Source: Porphyra umbilicalis (taxonomy: Eukaryota; Rhodophyta; Bangiophyceae; Bangiales; Bangiaceae). Taken from it: 64,000 nucleotides of DNA. Positions 51,633 to 63,487 of the stretch are shown one piece after another. The stretch covers positions 1 to 64,000 of the forward strand of contig KV918830.1 in the NCBI GenBank assembly GCA_002049455.2. Direction: 5' to 3'. A program made the translations under genes and the position numbers. Each line of letters opens with the position of its first letter. The stretch's first letter is position 1. Below the pieces are notes generated by a model. The model ran no database searches and was not told the DNA's origin. It saw only the letters and a list, made by a program, of their open reading frames with translations.

Positions 51633-54276
51633 GGGGGACTAAAACGAGAGTGCAAAGTACGGACTGACAGCCTTTAAGGACCAAACCACACTTCATCTGA
51701 GGCTCTGTTCTTGAAAACATCTGAGTAGGAATAGAGCTGCCAGGGAATTGATGAACAAGAGGATACCCTGGCTGCCCTGACTACAGCGATTTGGTCCGAA
51801 CATGACTCGAAAAATATTGAAACTTGGACGAGGTGCACCGCACTCTTGCTGCGTTGCATGTCTCCAGGAGATTCGGCCTGGATCGGGCCTGTCTTGCACA
51901 TCTGGGGGGCTTCGGTTGCCGCATCTGATGCGGATCCGAGGCAGATCGCACGAGAAACGACGAGAAACGACGAGATACGAGTGGAAACGACGGGACGGCA
52001 GGAGGGCCCGAATGACCTTGGTCGGGCCGCTGGACACGCCATCTGTCGAAAGGGGACCTCTTTACAGCGCCTCACCTGCTTATTGGCTGCCAAAAAAAAT
52101 CCTTTCACATGAGCCCAGTCTTCTGAATGACTGTCTGTGGCTGCTTGCGCGCTGTAGTCTTCTTCTTCTCCGCGACGCTGTCCCCCCCCCCGAAGTAGCG
52201 ACAGAGTTGGGCTCCTTGCTCACGACGCGAAAAGACTGCTTACGTCAGGGGAGAGTGTCTATAGAGTAAAGAAAAAGAAGGCACTTCTGCAGGGGATATT
52301 CTTTAGCGCGAACCATAAGCATACGTGCCTCTTCAGGCCCTCCCCCCTCCACCGCAGGCGTCCATGCTGCCCCGCACAGCTCCCTACTCAGCGGCAAACA
52401 GAGTGCCCGACGTTTCCCAAAAACGCTTATATGGACGGCAGACTCACAAAGGAGAGGGGCGGGTAGCAGTGACGACTCAAGCAGAGTGTAAAGGCTGATG
52501 CCACACCATCTTCACCACCGGTTGTGCACGCCAACGGGAGAGGCACAAAAGTTACCACAAAATGCCACAGTCACAAAGAGCACAACATTAAAGATCGCGC
52601 CTACCGCCATACAACAACCACCGGGGGCCGTCACGGATATGTCTTAGAGGAATATATCCAGGCAGTATATCCATAACAATCCGGCATATGCGTCTCGAAG
52701 ACATATTCGGATCTGAGTATGCTTTTATGTCCGAGCCTAGAATAATCCCCCAGACAGCGCAAGCGGCAGATTATATCGTATTCTCTGGCAATTTGTTTTA
52801 TTCGAATATGTCCGATCGGCATGGGGTCTCCCATGTTTGGATACGTTTTTCGGCGAGGTCACGGATACGGCGAAGACGTAATGCCAGAGGAGAGTCGTGA
52901 TTTTTGGTGTGAGCAATCTGTTACGATGAGAATGCGGGTAGCGACGGAGACTTCCTAGTCAGGAACCTGCCAGCGGGTGCGTCCTCTCGTGGTGCTGCTC
53001 GATACTTTCGGTCCAGCAAGCAGAAATGCAGTTGATGCTAGAACGGCGACATGGACGGGACATTCGCAAGAAAATGCATCGTTCGTCTCGCGGTTACCAG
53101 TACGTATTGTATACTTTGTGCTTGTTGATGATGAGATACGCCCAACATTCGCATTGTCACAGAGCCTGTTCACGACGAGACGCCAACAGAGACCAACAGA
53201 TGACCCACCGCCGCCGCTGCACTATCCCTTGGGCGGGGTCGGGGCGCCACCGACGGCCGGCGCCTGCTGTCACACGTCTGCGATCGCCGCCACCCCCGGC
53301 GCATTTTCATTCGACACGGGTGCAGCGACGCTCCTCGCCACTGCCATGCTGTCGCCAGCCGCCCCCGAGCCGCCGCGCCGTTCATGGACTGGGGCCCCGT
53401 GCTGCCAACGGCTGCAGAAGACTCACCCGCCCCTACCTACCCTTCGGCCAACGTCGTAACGGGTACCTCGGGCAAGGGCGCGGTGCCAGCAAACGATAAA
53501 GTGAGCTTTTACTTCTTCGCAACCCCGTGGTCCAGAGCCGTGGCGGTGTTCTGAGGTGTCAGCAGGGTGGCGCACACGTCTATAGCCAGATTTCCGTAGT
53601 CCGCGGGCCCGCTTTGGTCTCCGTCTCGATCACATTGAACGAAAGAGGGCCCCGCCGACCACTGGAGGCGCATTTCGCACTTCCGCCATCCCACGCGCGC
53701 TTTCGGACTTCGGAAGAGTGTCCGAAGATTCCGAGACCGTGGTTGGCGTCCGCTGTTCACGCGAGGGGCGGTCGGAGACCGCGCAATCGCCGGCTTCGTG
53801 TGGAATTGCGAAAGGAGCGCTAGGGCTATCTGGCTGTTTCTGGCAGCGAGCAATGGAGAGCACCGGCTGCAGGAAGCCTTGAGGGGGTGAGCGACCGGAG
53901 GCGCACGCCAGCACCGGCCACAAAGAGGCCCCACAGCGCCGGATACCAGAAGCGTACTTGAGTGAATCGGCGATAGCCGTGGTATCGTTGAGATTCATCC
54001 ATGTTGTTTTAAACCTCTCTCACTCCAGCACAGAAAGACGATCGTATCTTATTGCATGCTTCGTGGAACTGCCTGTACGGGGTCAGTTGGGACTTTGAAA
54101 ACAAGAACAGCTCTGAAGTAGTAGTAGACTGCTGTTCTGCTCTCGAAGTGCGGCTCCTGCTGCTGTAGCTAGGTAATCGATCAGCCATAAGCCATTATAT
54201 TCGGATGCAATGATAGTATCCGAATATGAATACATTCCACTGATTAATCGGGCTTGGTGAGGTTATATTCTTATCA
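51633..54276. other. No gene recognised; short tandem motif at 51954-51996
   Basis: GAAACGACGAGA-type 12-bp units repeat three to four times at 51954-51996. Minus-strand frames at 51674-52108 and 53509-53998 reach 120-145 codons without known motifs. AT-rich stretches near 52640-52830 and 54180-54300 contain several GATAT/ATATCC words but no clear terminal repeats. Confidence 0.4.
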
Positions 54277-54726
54277 TCATCTTGAGAGATGAGAATTATC
54301 CTGAGCCGGAGACGGTGGAACGTACTGTATCCGTATTCCATCAGGACCAGAAACCGGTATCCTGACAACCCCTGATAACCACCTACCCCCCCCCCGCTCC
54401 CTCCGAAAAGAGAGTCCGACCCCCTGGACTGCGTTAACGCCACACACCTCAAAGACGCAGTCTATGCCACCCAAAGGAAGGCAAACATCCACGATCGGCG
54501 GAGCGAGGGGGGCGTCGGCGATAGAGACGGGCGGGGGACTGGGTGGGGAGGGGGGGGGTGGGGGGCCGTCGTGCGGCGCAGCGGTCGGCACAACGGCAGC
54601 CGGGTCGCCGACCGCCGGCTCTTGTACCACCTCCACTTCCAACTTGAGTCTCTGGCCGACTTGCTGTGAAACATGCCTCGATAAATGCGGAGTACGTGCG
54701 GAGTTATTACGAATGATTGAAAACAC
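54277..54726 (-). other. Weak hypothetical ORF, Pro-rich
   Basis: A 149-codon frame with a Pro/Ser run in the middle and a Gly/Val-rich second half. The Pro run coincides with a simple G/C tract (54525-54570). There is no recognised domain. Confidence 0.2.
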
Positions 54727-56109
54727 ATGAGTGCTTGTGTTCTTGTTCGGTTCGGGTAAAATTGGGCGGTCTGCAATACCTACATATGGGGACTCCCATC
54801 GTTTTTTGAAGGGAAAGGCATCGTTGTACGCCTCTCAGAATGTCATGGGGTCTTCCTGGCCAGCTATGTGATAAACGCAGCTGTCAAGTGAACTTCGGCT
54901 CGTCTTCGTCTCCTTCTGAGTATTGCTTCAGAAATTGGTGCATTGAGAGCACCACTACTGGACCGAGTACGACCGAAGTACACTTTTCTTGGAGAGGGTC
55001 AAGTATGGGCTTTTGAAGTGCTCTGGTGTCAGCCATGTTTGCTGTTGTTCACAGACGTGAATCTTTTCTATCTTTGCCGCTCTCCAACGGTGAAAGTGAC
55101 AAGAACATGCCACCACCTCCCCAGCTTTCCCTATCCGAGCAAGCGCAAAGGTTTTCTGAGAAATCTGGCGGGCATGTACTAGCTCCTCAGTCGGGCCCAA
55201 AACAGGGGTACAATAGAGCCACAGGACGCTCATTGGATAATCTTTGTGAAAGAAGCTCGCTATTCCTTTCTCAGGCATCCCAAGAACTCTGAATCACTAC
55301 TGCAGTTGCTAGAGACGCAGCAAACGGATGCGTTCATAGAATGCCACCGCCCCATGCCACAGCCATACAGCCAGTGATCGTCAGGTCCCATCCGCGACAG
55401 AGAGTCTGAGAGAAAGATGTGATTCTCTTCGTTGGATCAGGGTACACCTCAGAAGGGAGGCCTGGTTTTTGTGCATCCTTCGGGGAAGCTGCCTGCAGTG
55501 AAAGCAGCGCAGGCAGGCGGTGCAACGACATGGGGAGGTGCGGAGGGCCACATGGATGAGCGGAGCGGCAGCAGAGGGGCGGTGTTGCAGCCTCCCCTGA
55601 GGCCCGCCGGCAGACACACGTTGTGACAGGCAGGCGCAGGTGCCGCAGGGGGTGTCAGGTTCCGTCAAGGCGCGCGTGGCTGCGCGGAATGGATGAGTGC
55701 GGCGAGCTGAGGAGCGCAGTGCGGTGCGGCAGTGCGGGCGCGAGGCCGCGCATGGGACGATGGACGCATGGAAGCGTATGTGGAGGCTCGTGACTGGGTA
55801 CTAGCCACAGGGACCAGCGGAACGTTGACCGAAGACCCAAACCTGCCTCTCACACTGCGGGATAGCACGCTGGGCAGATTATACGCGGAAGCTATCGGGC
55901 GGTTCCGCGTACAGGCGTGGAAGTTTCGTCACTCGTCTCGTTCATCCCGTCTCTCATCCTACTGGCGCTCTTCCGGCGGCCCTATGTACTCTCCCAGAGG
56001 CACGCGCTCCCCTCGTGTCAGTGCACACGGCGCACTGCCTCCTTTCACGGCCACAAGCAAATCCAACGCTCCGCGTTTCCGCCCCACGAGCTTGAACTAA
56101 GGTTGAATT
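54727..56109. other. No gene recognised
   Basis: Mid-GC DNA. Short frames on both strands, none with motif support. Confidence 0.4.
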
Positions 56110-56725
56110 TTGGCGATGACGGGAAGGCAGCGACAGCAACAGCAGCCGGAGACGGCAGCAAAAGAGGCGGCCGCCGGGGGCGGAAGAGACAGCTGCAGCC
56201 GTCAGCGACGGCAGCGACAGCGGTGACCGCCAGTGTAAGTGGCGGTAGCGGCGGCCGGCGGAGGCGGCAGAGACTGCAGCACCCGACGGCGGCGGTAGCC
56301 GGAGCGGTAGCCTGTGGGTGGCGGCGGCTGCGGCAACGACAACCGCCAAGGGCGGCAGCGACCCCGTTAACTATTGGGGGCGGCAGCTGAAGCGGATATT
56401 AACGCGAGTGGCAGCCACGGCTGCGGAAGCCGAAGGCGGAAGTGATATTGGTAGCTGCCGGGGTCAGCGGCGACAATGGGGGGCTCCGGGGGCGGAAGTG
56501 ACAGCGGCGGACGCCAGGGGAGGTGGCGGCAGCGGGGGGCGCCGGCGGCGGTGGCAGTAGCGGCAGCTGCCGACGGCAGTGGCAGTACCGGAGGCTGCCG
56601 ACGGCTGTGGTGGTAGCCGCAGTTGCCGACGGCAGTTGCAGTAGTGGCCGCCGGCGACAGAAGTGGCGGTAGCGGCGGCTGCTGGCGGCGGACGGGGCTG
56701 CAGCGGCCGCTGACGGCGGTGGTGG
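56110..56725. repeat. Degenerate GGCAGC/GGCGGC trinucleotide-type region
   Basis: About 600 bp made of interspersed GGCAGCGACAGC, GGCGGTAGC and GCCGACGGCAGT words. A ~40-bp word built on GCAGTTGCCGACGGC recurs around 56560-56640. It yields low-complexity frames on both strands (Ala/Ser/Gly or Pro/Leu/Arg). It is either a non-coding minisatellite or a low-complexity exon. Confidence 0.7.
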
Positions 56726-58342
56726 CGATCTCTTTCAAGTCATGGATAGTGGCAGAGGTCGCGATGTAGATTTCAGAAGGCCCTAAAAGGGAGTCGCTTT
56801 TCCATCAGCCCGTTGACACTGCAACCATCTGACGGTTGCTGGGGGGCCATTGATATGTTTCAGGGTGGCCCCACTTGGCCAGATGCACCTCGTGTGATGC
56901 AAACGCGGAACGTGAGTGGTCAAGGGGCCTCCAGTATCGTGCTCAAGCCTTGAGGAGTATGCGCAACAATACTGAAGGCAGTGATTTCCTTAGTTGCCCG
57001 GGCGTTCGGACGCGTGCGCTCTTGTGCAAACCGCAAGGGCACCCGTCTGGGGCCCCCTCCCGCATCTTTGGTGACACATGGAGGGCGAGTGGGGACCGGG
57101 AGGGTGGCCGCGCAGGTTAGATATGAGGGGCCGCCGGCACCGGCTGGTGGGCGGTGGCGTCCTGCTCATGAGACTAGACATCGTAAATGCACCACAGCCG
57201 CGTTAGGTGTGCGTGCTTGGCTGTGGGCTACATTTCCCGCTTCTTCGTCTTCGCTTCCTGTCTCTGTTTTTCCACAGAACAGCACCAGTGCAGTAATAAG
57301 CGCTACACTTCCGCTACTGCTCTTGTCAGGATGTGCACCCCGCGAGCACACTCACGTGTCACACAACGTCGTATGTGCAGCTTTGATCTGCGTGAGTCAC
57401 AAATGCTCCGGCACACCTTGTTGTCCTTGAGATGGACTCAATTAGGCGGAAGCACGCGGCAACAGACGACCTGCCAGAATGTTCTTTGAGACATCGGATT
57501 CATACTAAATCTCAAAACTCAGCCGCCTGGACTTCTCTCCACGGCATTGGACTTGCAGAATGATACTCACAGCATAACCGACGTGAGGCCCTTGCAGATT
57601 TATGCTTTCGAGAACAGGAATCTTTCTTCGCTATGCACATGGCGCCTGCTAGCAGAGCCATCGATGCTACTCCGCATCTCTCTATTCCACGGAGAAAGCA
57701 GTGCGTCCGCCTCATGCTTCGTCCCTCTTTTTACGACCGGAGGTGCGTCTGTCCGGCGAACACATGATCTTGGCGTCCTTTGTCGGAGAAGAACAGCCTG
57801 GACAGAGCCCCAGGGCGGTTTTCAGATTTCTTGATCCTTCCAAATTTCGCAACAGCAGCCCTGTTTTTCACTATGGATATGGGCCCGCGGCGCAGGTGGC
57901 TGTTTTGAGCTTTGTTGTCGCTGCGACGATGGGTGTTTTCTGAATACATGGATGTCTGGTCTGGTTCCGAAAGTGCATTGTTTCACATGTCCGCCAGATG
58001 GCACGTGACGTTCAACCTCAACGCTCCGTCGTTCAAGTGTTTATTCTTGATTTACATTCACGTTCTTGAAAACCAAACCAAAAATTGACAACCCTGAAGA
58101 ATGGCAGCGCAATCGTGGGATCCATGAGCTCACACATCCTGCCAATAACTTGCCAGCACTGTGATGTCCAAATTATCACGTGGAATGGCCATTCAGGTTT
58201 TTCTATCTCGTCCGTGACAAGTTGATGACAAGCCGCGCGTGAGCTGCGCAGGTACAGCAAAGTAGGCGTCGACAGGTCGTGCTGTCTGGAATGCAGTGCG
58301 GGCTGCGCCCATATCGCGCCACACGCACTTCGCACTCACGGC
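56726..58342. other. No gene recognised
   Basis: Mid-GC DNA before the second Harbinger pseudogene. Short frames only. It probably includes the 5' end of that element, but no terminal repeat was identified. Confidence 0.4.
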
Positions 58343-59672
58343 TTGCACTCGACGTCTGTTGGTCTCCGCACCCTTGTTGGCGCCATGGTGTCCGTGTACG
58401 GTAACATACTTACCTTGTGGCGCGCGCGCCGCCACAGGCAGGGGATACATCTGCGCTTGGGACATGCTGCCGGTCTGTCGCTTGTTGACATGGTTATTCT
58501 GGTGCGCAATTATCGTCGAGCGCAACAAGAGCTTGTCCTTTCCCTTGACCGCCAACGGCGGATCCGCGTGACCACAATCAACCTCAATGCCTTTTCTTCG
58601 CAAGAGGGCCTCTCACTATCTCGCTTTCGCCCTGCAGATATAGGCTGGCTGGTGGACCTGCTGCAGAAAGACGTTTAGTTCACACTTACGCGATTTTCTG
58701 TTGGATCCATTGGATGCTTTGCCTTTATTCTGAGCAGACTGGCGTCGCCCGCTCGATGGGAGGATCTGGAGAAGCTCTTTGGCCAAAAAGTGTAGGACCG
58801 CTCTGTGCCATATCTTCTTTTCCATCGTTTTGCCACTGATGGAAAAGTGGGGCTTTCTTCTCTGCGAGTGGCGCGTGTGTTTCATGAGGGTGAGGGCTGC
58901 ATTGTAAGCCGCAAAGGTATCTGGATCAAGTACTTACTCGGACCGGCGTGTGGTTTTCATTGACGGCACGGCGTTCTTTTTTGCGCTCCCAGGAGGGGAC
59001 CTACTGCGGGAATGCTACAGTGGTCACAATAGGAAGCATGCGTTGAAGTTACAAAACGTACGCACCCCTGAGGTTCTCTTTTTTCACCTGTTTGGTTCGT
59101 GCGAGGGCCGCCGCCATGTCATCACCTTGTATCATGAGCCTGGGTTGGACACTCGTTTGTCTTCCGGGCTGGTGGTTGATGGTTATCAGTCATAACTGTA
59201 TGGTGATGCTGCCCATGTGGTACGTCCATGGCTACAGGCTGCCTTCAGCGGATTGACGACCCCCGAGCAGGAGGAGTGCAACGGGAGGATGAAAGTGCCA
59301 CGGACGGCCTTTGAGTGGGCGTTCAAAGATGAGAAGCAGACGTGCTCCACCCTGGACTATCCACGCAGGATGATGGTCGGCGAAATCCCTGTTGGTCTCC
59401 TGTACCACACAGCTGCCCTGGGGTGGAACCTCGGATGCTGTGCCTACAAAGGGGCTACCTCCACATTCTTTAAGTGCCCTCCACCCATCTGGAAGGAGTA
59501 CCTGGGGCTTCAGGAGGGAGGCACTGGTGGTGTCGCTGCCGACTCAGCTGATGACAGAGGAAAAGCCAGCGCTGCAGAAGGGGTCAGTGATGGGGTCGGC
59601 GTGCCGCCGGTACCTGTTAAGTTGGATGCAGGCAGCAACGCCGATGGCACCGGCGGGGGGGCAGGCACCTAA
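58343..59672 (+). pseudogene. HARBI1-like (PIF/Harbinger) transposase, second family
   Basis: The N-terminal part (58343 to about 58930, frame 2) reads FRPADIGWLVDLLQ, then GCFAFILSRLASPARWEDLE, with TAG at 58676 and TAG near 58793. The catalytic part is one frame over: VFIDGTAFFFALPGGDLLRE (first Asp at 58962), YSGHNRKHALKLQNV, LFGSCEGRRHVITLY, LYGDAAHVVRPWLQ (second Asp at 59205) and RTAFEWAFKDEKQTCS (Glu at 59313). It then continues CAYKGATSTFFKCPPPIWKE and a Gly/Ala tail to 59672. TAA at 59193-59195 sits four codons before the second Asp. The triad itself is intact. Motifs differ from the Harbinger copy at 39-40 kb, so these are separate families. Confidence 0.9.
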
Positions 59673-60022
59673 CGTAGTGGTTGCGGCCATTACGGCGACG
59701 CCGCTGCGTGTGCACGGAACGCTTGGATCCTTTCTTGGCTTCCAGCGTTCCTTTTGCTTCCCTATTACACGATGCGTCGCGGAGCTTCCCGGGACTATCC
59801 TGTCTGGGAATTTGTGAATGTTGCGTTGTGATTACTGAATGGGCTCGTGCCATGCGAGTTTCAAGCCTGCATCTCACTTCGCCTGAGCTTTTGCCCATTC
59901 TGGCCGCGCTGGAAATCCCCCCTCTTCTGTTATCACGTCACTATACCTCTTATGACAGATCACGTGGGTGGAGGAATCAACCTCGTCGGTGGGGCTTCCA
60001 CAAGTGGCGCTAGCCGTCAGCT
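59673..60022. other. No gene recognised between HARBI1-like pseudogene and GC-rich block
   Basis: About 350 bp of mid-GC DNA with short frames only. Probably the 3' end of the transposon. Confidence 0.4.
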
Positions 60023-60559
60023 GTGGGGGTGAAGATTTTGTACGTCACGTCGTCGGCGGACCGCTCTTCGACCTCACTGGTGCGCTTTTTGAGCGCGCGG
60101 GGCGCGGCGGCGGCTGCCGAAGAGGCACCTGCCCGCGGCAACGGTGGCGGTGGCGGCGGCGGCGCGCCGGTCGGGGACCCGACGCTCCGCCTGTCGTCGC
60201 TCATTGCCGTCGCGCCGGACGGCCACGTGTTGGCCGCCGTCATGGGCAACCGCTCGCCTTTGTTTCGGTGTAGACGCGCCGCAAAGCCGCCGCTGTCGCT
60301 GTCGGCGACGGTGGCTGCGGGGCCGGGGCGCTCCCCACCGCCGCCGCCGCCGCCGCCGCCGCCTCTTCCGCCGCCACCACGGCAGACGCGCCTCGACACG
60401 GGCACGACCGTCGGCACGCTCGCCGTGACGATGGCCCTTCGCTATCGTCCCGCGTCGGCGGCAGCGGTGACCGCCGCCGCCGCTGCCGTTGGCCACCTGG
60501 CGGCGGCAGCGGAGGCAGCGACGGCGGCGCGGATGGGCGACCACCAACACCCTCCGTGA
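60023..60559 (+). CDS. Hypothetical protein segment with poly-Gly, poly-Pro and poly-Ala runs
   Basis: A 178-codon frame. The beginning (GVKILYVTSSADRSSTSLVR) and the middle (LRLSSLIAVAPDGHVLAAVM) look folded. They are joined by Gly and Pro runs and followed by an Ala-rich tail. The opposite strand has a competing frame (ALKKRTSEVEERSADDVTYK near 60020-60110). No family is recognised. Confidence 0.35.
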   Translation: MGVKILYVTSSADRSSTSLVRFLSARGAAAAAEEAPARGNGGGGGGGAPVGDPTLRLSSLIAVAPDGHVLAAVMGNRSPLFRCRRAAKPPLSLSATVAAGPGRSPPPPPPPPPPLPPPPRQTRLDTGTTVGTLAVTMALRYRPASAAAVTAAAAAVGHLAAAAEAATAARMGDHQHPP

Positions 60560-60969
60560 ACCTGTTCGTGCGCCTGAACGAGTCCTCCAAGTAGTGCTCC
60601 ATTCCCGCCGTGTCCGTCGAGTTGCTGCCCGGGGTGCCTGTGACCGCCGGGATTGTCGACGTCGACAAGGCGGGGAGGGTGCCGACCGTACTGCCGGTGA
60701 GCAACACGGTGGCTGACATGCTCGCGGCGACGCGGGTGCTCCTCAAATCCGCAACCACAGTCGCCGTCTCTGCTGCAGAAACCAACTCTGACGTGGGACC
60801 AGGCGGTGGAACAGACGGGGCGGAGTCTGTTCTGGGGCAGGGTGCGCCACGGTGGCGCCTGCAGCCCCTGTGGCACGGTGGTCGGATTGATCTTGGCACG
60901 TCGGGGGTGGTGCTGTTCAGCATCCCCCCCGGGGGCGCGGCCACGCTCGGCTGCCTGCTGCGGCCATAG
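60490..60969 (+). CDS. Hypothetical protein segment, one in-frame TAG
   Basis: From about 60490 a Gly/Pro-rich stretch leads into VNLFVRLNESS, then TAG at 60592-60594, then CSIPAVSVELLPGVPVTAGI and a beta-rich segment (LLKSATTVAVSAAET, IDLGTSGVVLFSIPPGG) ending at 60969. Third codon positions are strongly G/C and first positions G-rich, which supports real coding on this strand over the 406-codon minus-strand frame covering the same DNA. The function is unknown. Confidence 0.4.
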
Positions 60970-60990
60970 GCGCTCTCCAAGACGAACCAC

Positions 60991-61221
60991 TTGTTCAGGA
61001 CCGCTCGCCTGCGGATGGGCGACCACCGGCACTGGTATAAGGGGTCGGCGGGGGTGGGGATTGTCGCCGCGGTACGCATGCTGCTGTTGCCGTGGCACCA
61101 GCACCAGGGCGACGGGGAGGGGGCGGTGGCGCGGGACGGCGGGAGGGGAGGCGAGCGCGACGATGCAGCGTCGAATGCCGCAGCTTTCTCCGCCTGGGAA
61201 GCGGTGGTTGGCGGTGTGTAG
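60991..61221 (+). other. Hypothetical coding-like segment
   Basis: A 76-codon frame (FRTARLRMGDHRHWYKGSAG, then VAAVRMLLLPWHQHQ) following the previous segment on the same strand. It may be the next exon. No family is recognised. Confidence 0.3.
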
Positions 61222-61358
61222 CGGCCGCTTCCGCCACCCGCCCCCTCCTTTGCGCTCCGGCCAAGAGAACCGGTTGGCAGTGACGGCGGTGGCGGTGGCG
61301 GCGGCGCGCCCGCCCGCTCCTTTCCCCCTCTCAACGCAAAAGGTGGAGCACCGCATGG

Positions 61359-61784
61359 GTGCGTGCCAGCCTCACCGTCCTCTTTTACGAGCCGGCGCCA
61401 TCGGCGGGCCACCCCGCCGCAAACGCGGTGGTCGTTGCGCTCGGCACGGACCGCATCCACCCAATTCGTGTGCAGCTGGAGGTGGCACGAGAGTCAGTGA
61501 CCGGCGAAGCGTGCTACGCACCGCTCGTAGGGCCAGCGGCGGCCGTCTGTGTCGCGGACGCGCGGCTCATGCCGGCGACGCGGGCTTTTTTGGCTTGCAC
61601 GCCGAATCCATCACGTGGGAGGACAAGGTGGGCGAGAGATGCGCGTGGACAGCGCGTGCGATCCGTGTTGCCGACGGTGAGAGAGTGGAGTGGGGGGGGA
61701 GGGGGGGGAACCTGCGTGTGGGCGCTCGGGTGGAGCAATTGCGGCAAGGCACGAGTCGGTGACCACGACTTGCGGCTCGCATGA
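61359..61784 (+). CDS. Hypothetical protein segment
   Basis: A 141-codon frame, well formed for its first 80 residues (ASLTVLFYEPAPSAGHPAAN, then DRIHPIRVQLEVARESVTGE, then ACYAPLVGPAAAVCVADARL), then basic and Gly-rich. It probably belongs with the preceding plus-strand segments. No family is recognised. Confidence 0.4.
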   Translation: MRASLTVLFYEPAPSAGHPAANAVVVALGTDRIHPIRVQLEVARESVTGEACYAPLVGPAAAVCVADARLMPATRAFLACTPNPSRGRTRWARDARGQRVRSVLPTVREWSGGGGGGTCVWALGWSNCGKARVGDHDLRLA

Positions 61785-62516
61785 CTGCGTTCCTTTTCAA
61801 TATTTATGGCCTCAGAGAAGACTCTCAGCTGCGAGTGACGGCGCGACGTGCACGGTGCGCCGCCTTTTCTGGTCGTGCGTGCCGCAGCCGCCGGGCGCCG
61901 CCGGCGCGTGAGCAGCGGGGTGGCCGTCGACACCCGACGCGCCCCGCGGCGCGGCCAGCCTCCCGGTGAAGAGCCCAACAGTACGTGGAGGTCGTGCCGT
62001 CGACCACCCTGCCTCCGCCTGGGACTAGCAGGGGGGCCCACCCCCGCAGCGGCTGCGCTGCCAACGCCAGCAACTGCGCGCGGTCCTCCCACCACGAACG
62101 TGCGCGTGTATCCATCTACGCCTTTCTGCCCCGGGGAGGCTGGTAGGGAGCGCCCAAACAGTCACACGCCGACGGTGGCTCGAGTCAGACGCTCCCGCCG
62201 CCTGGATGTCCTCGCCGCGGCCTTGGCGCGCCCGCCCGTACGCATCGCCGCCGTCCGGTCGAGCGCGCCCGCTTCCACCCAAGCACCGCCCTCTGCGGCT
62301 GCCTTCGTCGCGACCGCCTTCGCAGCTGTCGCCGTCGCTGCTGCCGCCGCCGCAGCCGCCGCGCGGGGTAGTAAGGAAGGGCAGCCGGCGGCCTTCTGCG
62401 GACCTAAAGCACTCGACCGCCGGCGTCTCCGAATTGGACAAAACAGCGTCACGGTAGGAGGCCGCGCCAGCAGCGGCGATGGTGACCGCCGATGTCGGCC
62501 GCTCGTTGGGCCTAAG
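61785..62516. other. GC-rich, ambiguous coding potential on both strands
   Basis: Plus: a 226-codon frame (61848-62528) with Arg/Pro-rich then Ala-rich sequence. Minus: segments such as AQLLALAAQPLRGWAPLLVP and TSTYCWALHREAG (62115-61825) also look protein-like. I could not choose between them. Confidence 0.3.
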
Positions 62517-63128
62517 TCACCACTCTAAGACCACCAGCTCCTCCCGCCCCGACAGAGGGTTTGTGCCGATCATGCACAGGTGGCCGCCGCCGGAAGCCAC
62601 TGCACAGTGCGCTCGGCCCCAAAAACAGGCGAAAACCCGCAATCGGCGCGGCGCTGTGGCCGACGCGAGCACGATCTTGTGCGGCGTCGCGCCCATCGCT
62701 CCGCGAAGCGACACGCGGCCGACCGCCTCGGCGCACCCGTCGGCTCGGTCACACGCGCCGCCTCTGACATTGCCCGCGTCCACGCCGTCGTCGGCCACGT
62801 CTTCGAGAAGGAGAACGAGCTCCCCTTCACTTTCGGTGGCCGGCGCCGCGAGCGGCTGCGGCGTACCCGCCCGCCGCTGCGGGAGGGGCAACCACTGGGG
62901 CGTGCGAGACGCGCCGCTGGTCGTCGACAGCACGGTCGGGCTGCGGGCGGCGCCGCCGCCGCCGGTGCCATCGGCCGAATCGTAGAGCGACACCCGCTGC
63001 GTGTCGCCCGCGTTCCTGAGGGCGGTGGCGCCGGCGGGTGACATGGCATAGAAGAGACGGTGGCCGCCCTCGAATGCCGTTGCCTCATTGTCGGCGCCGG
63101 AAGCTCCGGCAATGACCGAGGCGCGCAC
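62517..63128 (-). CDS. Hypothetical protein segment, possibly a beta-propeller-like exon
   Basis: A 203-codon frame, open further upstream in the same phase (the first codon is GTG), so probably an exon or truncated N-terminally. It reads FEGGHRLFYAMSPAGATALR, then QRVSLYDSADG, an acidic helix, then HKIVLASATAPRRLRVFACF and CMIGTNPLSGREELVVLEW. The regular short strand-turn-strand pattern suggests a beta-sheet protein, but no WD or other signature is confirmed. The plus-strand frame over the same DNA is Arg-rich and less likely. Confidence 0.5.
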   Translation of the reverse strand: MRASVIAGASGADNEATAFEGGHRLFYAMSPAGATALRNAGDTQRVSLYDSADGTGGGGAARSPTVLSTTSGASRTPQWLPLPQRRAGTPQPLAAPATESEGELVLLLEDVADDGVDAGNVRGGACDRADGCAEAVGRVSLRGAMGATPHKIVLASATAPRRLRVFACFWGRAHCAVASGGGHLCMIGTNPLSGREELVVLEW

Positions 63129-63487
63129 GCGGCGGGAGCGGCCGGGTGCCGGCGAGGGGCGCCCGCAGGGGGTGCTGCCGCCGCCTCCGCCGCCGCCGCC
63201 GCCACCGTCGCCTCGGAAATCGATTCGGTGGCCTCAACCGCGTCCGCCGCCGCGTCGGCGGCTGCGGCGCCCTCTGACACAGCAAGAGAATTAGGGGTGC
63301 ACACATCCCGCTGGGTGCAGGTCGCGACGAGCGTTGCCTTTGATTGTACTCAGCGCGCGTTTCCGATAATGCTGTTTTCTAAACTCACGTCACTACTTCT
63401 CAACACCTGGCACAAGATACAAGGGAAGTCGAATATACACGAAAAGAGAAGGCAGTCGCGCGGGAAAACGCAAGGCAAACAATCGAA
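63129..63487. other. No gene assigned; Ala-rich low-complexity stretch then AT-richer spacer
   Basis: 63150-63280 is a GCC/GCN-rich stretch giving poly-Ala on the plus strand. 63340-63480 has lower GC and no motif, and may be the intergenic gap before the coiled-coil gene. Confidence 0.4.

Noticed and set aside
53700-53740. Short inverted repeat TCGGACTTCGGAAGAGTGTCCGAAG as a terminator or element end
   Set aside because: An isolated, imperfect stem with no partner copy or associated feature.
60240-61460. 406-codon minus-strand ORF
   Set aside because: It is uninterrupted, but codon-position composition favours the plus-strand segments over the same DNA. Much of it is Pro/Arg/Ala low complexity.
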